Assembly (NCBI GenBank): GCA_963556195.1
Contig: OY744551.1
Location: 12,316,596-12,380,595 of the forward strand
DNA from: Sepiola atlantica
Lineage: Eukaryota; Mollusca; Cephalopoda; Sepiida; Sepiolidae
DNA: 64,000 nucleotides
Direction: 5' to 3'
Shown here in pieces: positions 36,751 through 50,344 of this stretch (position 1 is its first letter; each line of letters starts with the position of its first letter). Under the pieces are notes generated by a model, which saw nothing but the letters and a program-made list of their open reading frames with translations, was not told the DNA's origin and made no database searches. A program made the translations under genes and the position numbers.

Positions 36751-37750
36751 ATCGAACATCCCAACACCTCATGCTCTCTCACACATCTAGACTTCAAACT
36801 CAGCATTAATGACGACGGATCTCTCCAAACCACTTTCTATAGAAAACCCGCCTGCGGGAACCTCTTTATCCACTACAAATCCGCACTACCCCTCAAATCC
36901 AAAATTAGTTACGCACAAACCGAAATCACCCGCATACAAGACAAATGCTCTTCTACTTCCGATAAAACAACACACACCGAAGCCTTCCACCTAAACCCTA
37001 TTAACCAACGGTTTCCCCCTAACTACCATATCCAGCCTTAACAACACCAGAAGACGTAGACCCCACACTCTCACCAACACTTGCTTCCTTAAACTCCCCT
37101 TCTTTAGCGACCGTATCACTTCTGCTATCCGCAATGCCATACGCAGTGAGAACCTTAACATACAACTTTCTCACACAGGCACTTCTCTCCGACAACATTT
37201 ATCCAAAAAAAGCCACTACACTCCAGACCCCTGCTCTCTAGCTAGTTGCCCCATCCCCAACTCTGGCCTCTGCCTCCGCACATATACAGTATACAACCTA
37301 CAATGCGCTAAGTGTCAAAAGTTCTACATCGGTAGTACCGTTAGGCCTCTACACCAACGCATTAAAGAGCATCTAAACACCCACATTTCTTCCTTCCATA
37401 AACACTTAATATCATGTGGCAACACACATCGCTCCATTAGTGTCCGCATCCTCAACTCCGTCCGCAATATAGGTCAGCTTCGAATTTCGGAAGCTATCCT
37501 AATCTCTAAATTTCGTCCAACCTCCCTTCATCCTCTGATTCTTACATCCTCACACTCCCACCCCCAACTTACTTGCCTTTGTCTCCTCTTTATTTGCCAA
37601 CGCCATCCACCCCACATTTTTTGCTTGCCTTTGTTTCCTCGGTATTTGCCAGCGCCACCCACCCCACATTTTTACACTTTACGTATTATAATTGTGGAAT
37701 GGAATGATATGCACTTTATTTACACGCATTTAGACCTAGTGATTTTATGT
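36745..37750 (+). mobile_element. PLE-type retroelement fragment: RT end plus GIY-YIG
   Basis: First frame (to a stop at 37041) reads HLDFKLSINDDGSLQTTFYR, a C-terminal reverse-transcriptase segment. After a frameshift near 37020 the second frame reads FFSDRITSAIRNAIRSEN and then VYNLQCAKCQKFYIGST with HQRIKEHL, a GIY-YIG endonuclease core with preceding Cys residues. The 5' end is cut at a (TA)n array. Probably a Penelope-like element of a different clade from the one at 9661; a GIY-YIG-bearing LINE is an alternative. Confidence 0.72.
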
Positions 37751-37759
37751 GTATGCATA

Positions 37760-38960
37760 TATTCATGTATGTGAATATGGGTGTATTCTCATGTGTGTGT
37801 ATGTGTATGCTCTATAAAATAATAGTAGAAAATAGGAAAATTAAAATAAAGGAAATAAAAAATTGAAATTAGGATGAATAAGGTAGGAGTAGAAAGAAAT
37901 AGATGAATAAGGAAAATAAAAGAAAAAAATGAAAAAATAAATTATAGTAATAAAAGAATAAATTAAATATATTAATAGATCATAATAACAAGGGAGAATT
38001 GAGGAAGAAGAAAATAAAGGAAAAGAAAAAAAAAGAAAAAGAAAAAAATTAATAAATGTAAAATAGATGAATCTATGAGTCAATAGATAGAATACATTTA
38101 TACAAATTTACTTCTAGGAATAATTTGTTCTTAATTAACTATAAAAAATAAAAAAGAAAGAAAGAAGAAAGAAAGAGTGAATGTATGAATAAATAGTACA
38201 TTTTAATTTTATTTTTTATTTTTATTTTTCTTTGTTTATCTTGATTTTTGTGTGTTTATTTGTTTATTTTTCTTATCTTATTTATTTATTTTTCCATAGT
38301 CCCCCCCCTTCCCCATAATCTCTTCTTATCCCCCCCCCCTTCCCCTGTTACAACGGTCCCCTCCTTGGATTTGATCCATTTCACAATTAAAATTCCTTCT
38401 CAAATTTCAAATCTCATTTCTAAATATATTTTTTAAATAAGTTATCCCCCTTTGACAATAACAGCCCACACGTAAATTTAAATTTGAATTGAATAAAGAG
38501 AATAAAAGAGAAAAAAAAGAATTAATTAATGAATCATATAAAATAAAACATAATAAAACATAATAAAAAATTAGTATATTATTAAACAAATGTTTATAAT
38601 GTTTTAACTTTAGTTGTATAATTGCTTAATAGAATTTTGACATTTTCTGCGTTCCTACTTCCAATTGTTTTCTGCCGTATTTCGATGATCTGACACCGGT
38701 TTTTTCCCGTTTTTCTTGGACCCATTCGGTCTTTTATTGTTGTCTTCTGATAATGAAAGTTTTTCCTTCGAAAATTTAAGATTACCCTTTGCCGAACTGT
38801 TACTTACCGGACAGTATTTACTATTTGGTATTTAATCAGTTTTCGTGAAATTATTAATAAATCGTTTTGAGTTTCACTTTCTCCCTGCGTTTATTTCTTT
38901 TCACTTTTCCATCTTACGGCAACCACATCGCATTGCTATAGCCTCGGACGACTAATCTGC
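37760..38960. other. Intergenic, low-complexity
   Basis: AT-rich DNA with AAGAAA-type purine runs (37850-38170) and C-rich runs near 38300-38350 that recall the C-rich blocks of 47832-48700. No gene seen. 32580-33470, 35510-36100 and 40930-42560 are likewise AT-rich without recognised genes. Confidence 0.5.
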
Positions 38961-38961
38961 A

Positions 38962-39029
<68 letters not shown>

Positions 39030-39033
<4 letters not shown>

Positions 39034-40279
39034 GGGACAGAAAAGGCGACTTTTTCAAATAATCACAAAATCGTTAATTTTTTATTTAAAAAGAAATTTC
39101 TTCACAGATTTGAGTTCGTATTGAAATAGCATTTTACAAAATCAAGTGTGGAAAACGACATCACTCATGTGCCGTTCATTATCAGTGATACATTTTTGAA
39201 GGCGTTCTTGGAAGTTTTCGTACACTTTTTTAATCATCGCCCCTCTGTCAATTTGGGTGACTTTCTCGCGATTAGCTTCTTCAAGTGCTTCCAATATACA
39301 GGTCTTATGCTCGTATACACGTGCCTTGAGGTAACCCCATAAGAAATAATCGCACATGGATTAGTCAGGAGATCGAGGAGGCCAATGAATGTCGCCAAAC
39401 CTAGAAATGAGGCGACCCATCCTGTTGAAACCACACTCGTCGAATGGGAATACGTTTTCGTCGTAACTCAGATGAAAAGGAGTTGTTTAACATCTCGATA
39501 TAATTCAGAGTAACAGCATTACTATTATCCTCTGCGAAAAAGTAAGAACCAATGATACCAGTTTTGACTATAGCGCACTAAACAGTCACCTTAAGGCTGC
39601 GTAGCGGTTTTTTGTGCAATTGTTTTGAATTTTCAGAAGCCCAGTAACGGCAGTTCTGTTGATTCACCTTGTCATTGATATGAAAATGAGCTTCATCACT
39701 TATGCACAATATGAGGTTGCCATTTTGCTCAAAAACTGCCTGCATCTCATGTGCGAACGTCACTCGCTGTGCGTATTCCCCGTGCGTCAGCTCTTGCCCA
39801 ACTTTGTAGGGATGGAATTGCAGTTTTAAATGCAAACCACGCCTTACCGAACGATTACTCAGGCCTAGTCCAGAAGAATATTTCCGAGCAGAACGAGATT
39901 GACTGTGCAGCACGGCTTGTCTAACGCGTTCTACATTTTCAGGGGTACAAAGTGATCGTCTAGCCCTGGTGGTTTTTGTTCATCAGTGTACCTCGTGTAC
40001 GAAGTGCGTTAACCCAACGTAGGATAGTGTTGCGAGTGGGAATAGCTTGATTTCAGTAGATATTGAAATGGCAACAAAAGTCACGCTTAACTGGCGTTAT
40101 AGACACGTTATTCTGGACGAAACGTACGCAAAAACGTGGTGTTCCATCGTCCATGACTCCAACTGAAAAAGAAAAAAAAAATGCTAAGACTTCATGAACT
40201 CAAATCTGTCGATTTATCTTCTTGTAATAAAAATTTAACAATTTGGTGATATTTTAAAAAACGTCGCCCTCTCTGCCCC

Positions 40280-40283
<4 letters not shown>
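39030..40283 (-). mobile_element. Mariner-like element with dead transposase
   Basis: 1254 bp, right for a full mariner, with about 29-bp inverted repeats (GGGTGGGACAGAAAAGGCGA at the left) and TA on each side. The minus strand encodes a decayed transposase: RNTILRWVN near 40040, NRSVRRGLHLKLQFHPYKV near 39850, the first catalytic Asp in SDEAHFHIND near 39696, the second in QQDGSPHF near 39430 and the third in PPRSPD followed by CDYFLWGYLK near 39350. Frameshifts, stops and a loss of about half the spacer between the second and third catalytic Asp make it inactive. Confidence 0.88.
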
Positions 40284-40344
<61 letters not shown>

Positions 40345-40347
<3 letters not shown>

Positions 40348-40830
40348 TTTGAATATAAGAGACAACTAATGTCTAGATATCCTTTGGTCGATCCTTTCAA
40401 TTGTCCGAATCAGGATCTTAGTTTCAGAGAGGAATTGGCTGATGAATTTTCCATAATTTGGATCTGTCTCCCAAGTACTTTCAGACCCATCCGGGTCCAT
40501 CTTCAGGGGAATGAGGTTAATCAAGTACATACCATGTGTTAGTATTATAGCAGGTGTTGGCGGGAATTATGTACTAAGTACGGAACTATATTTGGAGCTA
40601 TAGACATTTTCGAATATTATTACTGATATTAAAGTTAATTCTATTAATTAGTTTTTTTTTGGTTTGTATATATAATGCTTCTAATATATGGAGTTTTTTT
40701 TGTTAGTACAATTTATAAGATTTTGGTACTTTCTACTAAGAGTTTTCTGAAATCCGATCGGGGGTAGGACTATTGAAAGGATCTACCAAAGGATATCTAG
40801 ACATGGGTTGTTTCTTATATTAAACAATAC
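40345..40830. mobile_element. Second copy of the inverted-repeat element
   Basis: 40345-40545 matches the left arm of 4111-4499, including the LMSRYPLVDPFN...LADEFSI frame and the minus-strand CTGAAGA/GAAAG motif. The complementary right end is shortened (40765-40830). The 200 bp between are not shared. Follows the mariner and a (TA)n array. Confidence 0.6.
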
Positions 40831-40862
40831 GCAAAAGAATATGCTGCCTATATATATATATA

Positions 40863-40933
<71 letters not shown>

Positions 40934-41841
40934 CTCAATTCGGATTTAACGGACTCTCTAATTGAACAACGAACTTTGATTTGATTTGGGTTGCCCATAT
41001 CAGGATTTGGGAATTTTAAGTGAGTTTATTGAACTTTCTATATTATTTGATTTGATTTATTTATCGTTGTAATAATTAACATAAACCTTGGATACTTTTC
41101 ACTTCATCGATTATTGACACATTTTGCGACTGGATAACTTTGTCAGCTCCTTCAATTTCTCGTATTTGGACTGCTATTTATAACCTGGATTAATCTTCAG
41201 TCAACCCCTGGATGTCTTTCCTGATTATGTTTTTCAAATTGTATGACTTGGATGGATTGTATAGATTCAACAAAAAGTATGCTTTTGGGTTGATATATTT
41301 GATGTTATGTATTTTTATGTATTTGTGTATATATTTTTATATATTTTCAAAGCGTAATTTTATTACCAGTAGTGTTATAACTGCGGTAATGGTTCTCTGA
41401 AGAGAATTATCTTTGAAAACTAATGAGCTAAGGACTTTAAGATACTTTGCTTGAACTTTGAATTCTAATAAAATTTGATTGACACCTTATTTTATTACTT
41501 CATTTCATATTATAATATATATATATATATATTATATATATATATATATATATATTAACTCAGACGTTATTATTTTAATAAAAACAAACAAAAAAACCAT
41601 AAGATCCCTTTCGATTGCTTTAGTTAAATATAAGATGTTAATTCCTACTCGCTCTGTAATAGGTATTTAGATTAGCTGCGACCACCACTCTCTCTGGTTG
41701 TGTTTGAAGTGTCGAGGGTGAATTCAGTTTTCTGTCAGTCTCAAAAATGTAATTGTCAAATTGGATGCTTGAATAAAACCGCAAGGTTGAAATAAATTAT
41801 TGCATCGACAATCATGTAATTTCGTGTTATTATATTTTACG

Positions 41842-41889
<48 letters not shown>

Positions 41890-42134
41890 ATAGAGAGAAG
41901 AGTATTAGAAGGCTATCACAATGCAAGATATATATATATATATATATTGAGAGAGAGAGAGAGAGAGGGAGAGAGAGATGGGTTACTTGTTCATTTACGT
42001 ATAAATTATGGCTAATAAAATTACAACTTTCTTCAAATACAATTTAATCTAAAAGCTAAGATATATTTTACCATTTATTTTGTGTTTTTTTGAGTAAAGC
42101 TTAAGTAAGATAAATTGGCTAACTCACATTAATA

Positions 42135-42190
<56 letters not shown>

Positions 42191-42822
42191 TTAATTTACT
42201 TTACGCAACTGCAGTCGCGTTTCAGAGATGATCTAATCATCGGTTCTAAAGAATAATTAATATTGTAACAATTATAATATATAGCTGTTATTTTTTAGCT
42301 CCTAGAAAACTTAATTCACTTAAACGTGACTTCAATTGCGTGAGCCAATTACATAATTATAGAATAAATATTAATAAAGCATTGATATTTATAAAGTATT
42401 GATAACTCTCGAAATATATTGTTTTTAAGTTCATTTTATAAATACATTTGTACTTCTTTAATTAATATATACACATAAAGAGAGGGGGAAAGCGAGGAAA
42501 AAAACAATTGCAGAAACCTCAATTAAATTGCATTCTGTAATCAGTGTAAGTCCGTAGCTTTTCTTAGTAATTTTGGCAATCACAGACAACAGACGTATTT
42601 AATTCTTCAAACAAAACACCATTTTTCCGTATACAGTGCAAAGTAACAGACTATTTTACACATTTTGATAAGAATCAAATAATTACTTGTTTGGCCATTG
42701 TTTTCTTCGAGATTACTCCTGCAAGTCGCTTAGCACAATATGATTACCGTTTTCGAAGACAAAAGAACCAGTAGTCCTTGAACCTGGGCCGAAAATATCG
42801 GTCTGTTTATTTACCAACTCTG

Positions 42823-42829
42823 TGACTCA
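42823..42829 (+). promoter_or_regulatory. AP-1/ARE-type site of gene 2
   Basis: TGACTCA with the same spacing to the TATA box as in gene 1. Farther upstream, homology to gene 1 continues in blocks back to about 42565 but is more diverged, so the core promoter is selectively conserved. Confidence 0.75.
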
Positions 42830-42837
42830 TATAAGTC

Positions 42838-42845
42838 TATAAAAG
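42838..42845 (+). promoter_or_regulatory. TATA box of gene 2
   Basis: TATAAAAG, 105 bp upstream of the ATG. The roughly 100 bp between TATA and ATG differ from gene 1 at only a few positions. Confidence 0.8.
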
Positions 42846-42942
42846 CTTGCGTATTCTGCATTCGGTACTCAGAAGAGCCACAAAGCTTCAAGTTGCATTT
42901 CTCGTTGCTTTGCCTTCTTAAGGGACCGATTCACCGTTCACC

Positions 42943-43075
42943 ATGCCTAACTACACTCTGTACTACTTCAATGGCCGCGGACGTGCCGAGATCCTTCGTA
43001 TGATGATGGCCGCTGCCGGCGTTAAATACATGGACAAGAGGTTCGAATTCAACGAATGGGACAAATACAGGAAAG
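42943..43075 (+). CDS. S-crystallin gene 2, exon 1
   Basis: Residues 1-44 plus one base; donor GTAAGT. Same protein as gene 1, with only silent change (for example GTC to GTT at Val27). A (TA)n array starts about 25 bp into the intron. Confidence 0.93.
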
Positions 43076-43098
43076 GTAAGTACAAGATATTTGCAACA

Positions 43099-43153
<55 letters not shown>

Positions 43154-43506
43154 TGGATAAAATTATTATCCACATAAACGTGTTTCACAATTAGTGCGGC
43201 TAATCAGCGTGGGTGACTTTGACAAGATCCGAAATCTCGATCACATGGACGGCAATGAAGTAGATTTCTGAAATTACATGATAATTTGTCGCTTATAAAT
43301 GTATCTGGTTATTTGTTGTTATTGTTAGCGGTAAATGGCCGTGTCACTTCTACAGGTGCGGTCTGCTTCTTAAGTATTTGAGAGTTTCCTCCCTCACATA
43401 CGCAATCCGTCCAATTTGTTAAGGACGTATATATATATATATATATATGTATGTATATATATGTATATAATTATATATTTTCCAGAACGTGTACATATAT
43501 AATTAG

Positions 43507-43586
<80 letters not shown>

Positions 43587-43823
43587 GGTAAGGTACACGA
43601 TAATTCGTGAAAATGAAGTGTCGTGATGGACAAAATGTGTGAAAAGATCACAAACGGAAAACAAGTCAAAATGCAGGAGAAAAACAAAAACAAGAGATTT
43701 TTTGACCGGTTTTGTTCGGTGCGAACGTCTTCAGAAAAGACGTTCGCCACGAACGAAACCAGTCAAAAAATCTCTTGCTTTTGTTTTTCTCCTGCATTTT
43801 GACTTGCTTTCCGTCTGTCATCT

Positions 43824-43891
<68 letters not shown>

Positions 43892-44121
43892 TTAAAAAAT
43901 AATTTTTAGATAAAATCTACGTTACGGCTCATCAGCGTGGCTTACTAGGACATGATCCGAACCCTCGATCACAAGGACTTCAATCGAGTGTGCTTACACC
44001 CAAGCAAGGAGCGCCGGTCTTACATTACGTGATTATGTGATCATTACTCGTTTATATATCGTTATGTGTTATCATTGTTAGCGATAAATGCTGTGTTAAT
44101 TTATCGCTGTCAATAATAACA

Positions 44122-44162
<41 letters not shown>

Positions 44163-44604
44163 TATAATGAAGACTTTCATGTTTGCACATATAATATTAT
44201 AAGGTGATAAATTCCAAGCATTGCTCAATGCGTTAATATAACTTAGTAGTAAGGTGTGATTCCCCTGTCTAGCTTTAATGCCATAAATATATGTTCACAC
44301 TTTGCTATTATATTATTTCATGCATACAGAAATATTATAAGAAAGTGATATAATATATTGTGTATAGATTTTTAGTATTTACTTCAACAGTGCTCAATAC
44401 ATAAGTAGAGCTTGGTAGTAATGTATGAAAATATATTCATAACAAAGAAGCTACACAGAATGGTCCACTTCTAATCCCGTAATGAATCGTCAGACTAAGC
44501 GCACAGTAATAAACAAAACAATTCACATATCCTGACGGTTTTACATGGGGATGAAAAGGTGACGGCTCTGTGTAGCTTAATTGCCATAAAATATTTTCAT
44601 ACCT

Positions 44605-44643
<39 letters not shown>

Positions 44644-44745
44644 TATTACTTCCACACTCAGATGAAGCCGCAGCTTACACAAACCATGAAAGCGAAAGAC
44701 TAGAAGTTCCAACTCGAGTTTCGCCCTCTTTTTTGCTCTTCTGTA

Positions 44746-44793
<48 letters not shown>

Positions 44794-45766
44794 GAACACT
44801 CCTAAAGGATTTAGACATAGATGCAATTTGTGCCTGGAGGAAAAAATTAGATTACTAAAATATGAAGACAAGAACATTTTAAATAGACGAGACGAACTGA
44901 TGGCTAAATGTAGACACAGGCACAGGTTTAAAATAAACAGCACGTTTTAAAGTTCTTTGTAAATAACAATTCTTTTAAAGTATAGTTACAATAAGAGTTA
45001 TAACTGTAAAGGTAAATGTTAACAAATTAGTAATTTTTTTTTTTTTTAATCTAGTAAAACTCTAGTTTGTAAATTAATCGTGCTTAAATGTCGCCAAACT
45101 TTAATTCCGTATTGACGTTATAACCAATTAAGTTTTCTTATAATTTCCTATATAAATCGAAATCTTCGTCCTGAATTTTCGTCTTTTTATTTCTAATCGT
45201 AAATAATTAATCGTGAACGCCCGAATCTTTACCAATTTTGTAAATAAACCGTTTTTAAATTGTCGCTAAACTTTAATTTTATAGTGTAAATCATCTCGAA
45301 TCTTGACGCTATACAACTTAAATTTTTAATATGTTCTAATCTAAACCGAAATCTTCGTCCTACATTTTCGTCTTCTAATTTTTAATCGTAAATAATTAAA
45401 CGTAGTTTTTAATCGTGAACGCTCGAATATTTCATCATATATTTTTACCCATAAAGCTCACATTCGAAATTTTAAATGAGATGATTTATTTGTTTAAATA
45501 GCAAAAAAGAATTCTTTTATATATATTTTTATATTTTTATATTTCTGCATATATTAAAAAATTAATCTTACTTCTGTCACCCCTCCTCGATTATTTTAAC
45601 ATTTACGTCCTTTTTACATAGACCAATCTTTTTAAGACGATCAATTTCTCTCATTATTTGGTTTTTTTGACGTGGTTGTCTATACATCTGAGGAGACCTA
45701 ATTAAAGGGGTCGAAATAAGTTATTATGTGTACAACCTTAATGTGTGTATAGTTTTTCTTTTTATA

Positions 45767-45824
<58 letters not shown>

Positions 45825-48800
45825 AAAATGGTGTTGGCTATCCACGATATACAATAAAGCATAAATAAAACTGAGTGATATAATGTAATGAAACCAATAT
45901 TGAATTTGGAAAAAAAAAACGAATAGTGAATTAATGAGATGTTTTTTTGCAAAGCAATATTGAAATTAGTTAGACTTATTAGGACAATCGCATCGACATG
46001 CAGTTTTTATATTTTTGTATGAATTTTGGTGTTTTAATTTCACTTTCGGAGATACAAGAACTAAACATCTTCTGTTCTAAAATGTTTATGTTTTATTATA
46101 ATTGATTTTCCATTTTTTTTCAGACATGCCCTGCATGTGCTTGCCCGTTTTGGAAATGGACGGTGGCAACAGGATGCCTGAGACCATGGCCATTGCCAGG
46201 TATTTGGCCCGCGAATACGGTGAGTGTTTTTTTTTATTTATAGATCACTAGATGAAACTACCTGGCGTTGCCCGGTCGTTTTCTTATTTTGACTTTTGTT
46301 TGGCCGTATTTAACTATGCCTTTTAATTTTTTTAACCAATTATGATTAAATAGGCTTTTGAAAACTACATTAAATAATAACGGTATTATCATTAAATTAT
46401 TTATTGAACGAAACTGTTAAAAATTATAATTAGTTGTTTCTAAGGTAATGTTGTTTTAATCTCTATTTATGAAATTATAAAATTATAAATAAGTTTCGAA
46501 TTTTCCGATTCCCGATTCCGATTTCGATTAATCGTCTTAACACTATTATATATTGAGCGGGATTTATGAAAAAAAACTGTAACTAATTATTACTAAGGTA
46601 ATGTTGTTTTAATCTCTATTTATAAAATTATAACATTATAAAAAAGTTTCGAATTTTCCGATTCCCGATTCCGATTTCGATTAATCGTCTCAACACTATT
46701 ATATATTGAACGAAATTGTAAAAAAAACTGAAACTCATTGTTGTTAAAGTAATGTTGTTTTAATCTCTATTTATAAAATTATTCTAGATAAATAGTTGCC
46801 AAGATGCCCACTCTATTAATGCACTATAGATTTGCTAAGAATGTTTAACCCAGTTGAAATGACGTCATAGTTGACATGTGGTGCTCATGTGAGAATCCAA
46901 AAACACAAACGGGAAACCGGTAGAAAACACCCCTTATCTGGCCATGAACAAATATGAGGCAAATTGAAATCAAGAAGCAGTTTTATGACCAAAGATAACT
47001 TTGAACATGCACAGTCACAGAAGTATGTAACTAGTAATGAAATGACTTGAATGAATAACTGAACGAAGATATCCAAGACCCCAAAGAATATATCCCACAT
47101 GGAACCGATCTTTCAAAGAAGTACTGGCTGACTCTAAACCGAGCAAGAGAAAAGTTTGGATGGACAACCAGCAAACTCAACAGGTGGAGACCAGCAACAA
47201 GCAACTGCTCTTGTGAAAATCCCAGAAAGACAATGGAACATTCCTCAGGTACTACAGTGATGGACCAACTTGTACTGACCAATATATGATAGAATGTAAC
47301 CATTATGCTCAACAATAGATCCATTAAAGGCATGATAAAATATGATGACTTTTTATACAGTTTAAATGCGTCCAAATTCATTACCAATAACAAAGGTTCA
47401 AAAATTAATCTATTTTTTTCTCCTTATGAACAAACTATTTTTAAAATGCGAAATGTATTTTGGTGGAATTTATATTGAAGTTTAATATATTTTTAAAATG
47501 ATATTTTTATGATTTCATGTTATTTTACTCTATTGAATTACTTATTTACATACACAACAATAATAAGTTCGCAAATAAATGTATTTCGATTATAAATAAT
47601 AGTTATTGATGGATTATGTATGTTTTATTAATCCATCAATAACTATTATTTATAATCGAAATACATTTATTCATATTCCAAAATAATTAAAACTAAATAT
47701 AATAGTATAATCCATCTATATCAATGTCATAAACTTATATACGATCCTTACCAAGAATAATTCCCAATATATTTTAACTCATTAGTACCTAGAACTAACC
47801 TACTAATATTACTGCCAATAATCCATATATGAATCTTACTAAAAATAAAGACAACTACCATTATGTTTTATTAATTAACTGATAAATATTATTTAAAATA
47901 CATTTAACTATCCATCAAAATAATCAAAATTAAATGCCAATTAAGCTTAAACTAAAATATCCCCGTAAGCTGGGTGTCATGTAATTGTTATATGTCTGCA
48001 TTGACAGGAAGCAGACACAACAAACTTAAAACCCCCCCTCCCCTCTTCCTTCATCTTCTCTTTCGCTCTTGTTTAATCTCCCCCCGACCCCCCTTTATCC
48101 AGCCCAGCGCTGAATAAAAATAAATATGAATTTAACTCAGAACCATTCCCCGCAACAAATCCTAAATGGCTATAGACATCCACCCCTAACACCCCTCAAC
48201 CCCTTTCTCTTTCTTTTTCTTCCAACCCCCCCCCCCACCTTAACTAAGCGTTGGATAAAAATACAAAATAAAAATATTAACAGCTGTAAATTAAACTTTT
48301 TTGACAGCAATTGCATCTCTTTCCCTTCTCTCTTCTTTTTCCTTTTCCTAGCCCCCCCCTTTTCTACCCCAGCTCAGCGTTGGATATATATATATAAAAT
48401 AAAATATATAAAAGATAAAAATAAGAAAATAGTAATTTCTAACGGCAATCATATTTTAAAATCGGTCACATGACTTTTATTTCTTTCTCCTCTTCTTTTT
48501 TGCTTGACTTCATTCTCCCTGGAATTCAGCAACCAGTTGAATCAAAAAAACAATTTTCTGCCTGATGAGACCTCAGCTCTTGAGAGCTGTAGATCGATAA
48601 CATCGACATGCCAGTGTAGCAGACCTTGTACATGTTTGAATAAAAGCATTCACTATATATATATATATATATATAATATATATATATATATATAGTCATT
48701 CACATACATAAGTTTTGTCGTATTACGGCTCTTCTGGTTAGCTAAACATTGTAAGTGTTTGATGCTTAATTCGGAACGCAATAGCTTGTACATCAGTCAC

Positions 48801-49728
48801 CATTTCTTTTCATTATTTGTTACCGAGAGAACTCAATTATACTTACAAAAAACAATACTATACGCTAAGTGTAAACTGATATTGCCACATTATTAAAATA
48901 TATGATTTTACATTGCTAAACCCTCACAGGTTACTACCCCAAGAACAACATGGACATGATGAGGTGTGACTACATCGCTGATTGCTTCTACGAAATCATG
49001 CACGATTACATGAGGTACTACCACTGGAAGAACGGACGCTTCAGGGTGAGTGTGTTTAGTTTTTTTTTTTATCTAATCAATGTTTAAAATCTACATATTT
49101 CAATAATATACTTATAGGAGTAGATTAGGCAATGACGGTGACTAAGTGATTAACGACACAGACTGACAACCTGGGTGCGCGAAGTTCGAATCCATTTCGT
49201 TCCACAGAAACACTTTCATCAAGACCCTCACCTGCCATTGTGTCTAACCCTTTGGAGAGGAGCTAAGTAAAATACCATGTTCTTCTTTAGCCGGCTTCTA
49301 CCTTTTATATACTCCACGTTATCCGAGAGTCTTTTTACTTCATTTTTATTTTGCTTATCATGTACCCGTTTGTGTCTTTATTCTTGTCCTACTGGGTCGA
49401 CATACATCCAGGACGGATTCAGGTGGATAGCCGGCACATGTGTATCCAGTTAAGTCGCATTTTATGGCAGGGAGGTACCGCATTCCTCCCGCATAGAGTC
49501 CTGATACTCCCAACTGGTCACCCATCTGGTATTGAGTTCGCTTCACGTTTCTTGACAATAGTGAGCAGCAGTTTAATATCACCATATAAATTTAGTCTCA
49601 TTTCCTTTTTGAAGATGTGGGGTAGCGGCATGATGTAGCCTTCTTGGTAGCCTATCCAAAAAACTATTTCAGTTTGAGAGGACTTGGTCGTTTGCATGCG
49701 GCGCAGTACTTTTGCGGACTGTAGGTTT

Positions 49729-49763
<35 letters not shown>

Positions 49764-49768
49764 AAGAG

Positions 49769-49808
<40 letters not shown>

Positions 49809-49935
49809 CTCATACATTCCGCTGAGTTGTGGAAATTTTACGGAAAAGATCCGAAGAATCCCCGAATTATTTGGTGTTTGACCTTGTTGAGAAGTTTATT
49901 TATTTTAGTAAAGCAGTTCTACTATCGAATATTGC

Positions 49936-50001
<66 letters not shown>

Positions 50002-50217
50002 TAAAATGTATGTGACAAGTATAGACTTCAGTAGAGTGTAAATGGACAATAAAAACGTTTTAATTGTAAGGGCAGCTGGAATAAAATGATCACATTCAAA
50101 ACTCAAATACTCAATGATTAAGCTTTATACAGGTTTTAAATTTGTAGACTTTGTTAGAATTCCTGTGATTTAAACTGCATTTTCCTTCTGCATGAATGAC
50201 TAACAGCTTTAAATTCA

Positions 50218-50282
<65 letters not shown>

Positions 50283-50302
50283 TTTATACATACACACTCA
50301 CA

Positions 50303-50344
<42 letters not shown>

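Noticed and set aside
43639..43902. Overlapping open frames on both strands
   Set aside because: Both arise from the 197-bp palindrome and neighbouring (CA)n(TA)n.
47031..47393. 120-codon minus-strand frame
   Set aside because: Antisense of a LINE C-terminal fragment that reads clearly on the plus strand.
49351..49638. Open frames on both strands with a GATGGGTGACC-like segment
   Set aside because: I considered a 5S-derived sequence, but too little of the 5S layout is present; left unassigned.
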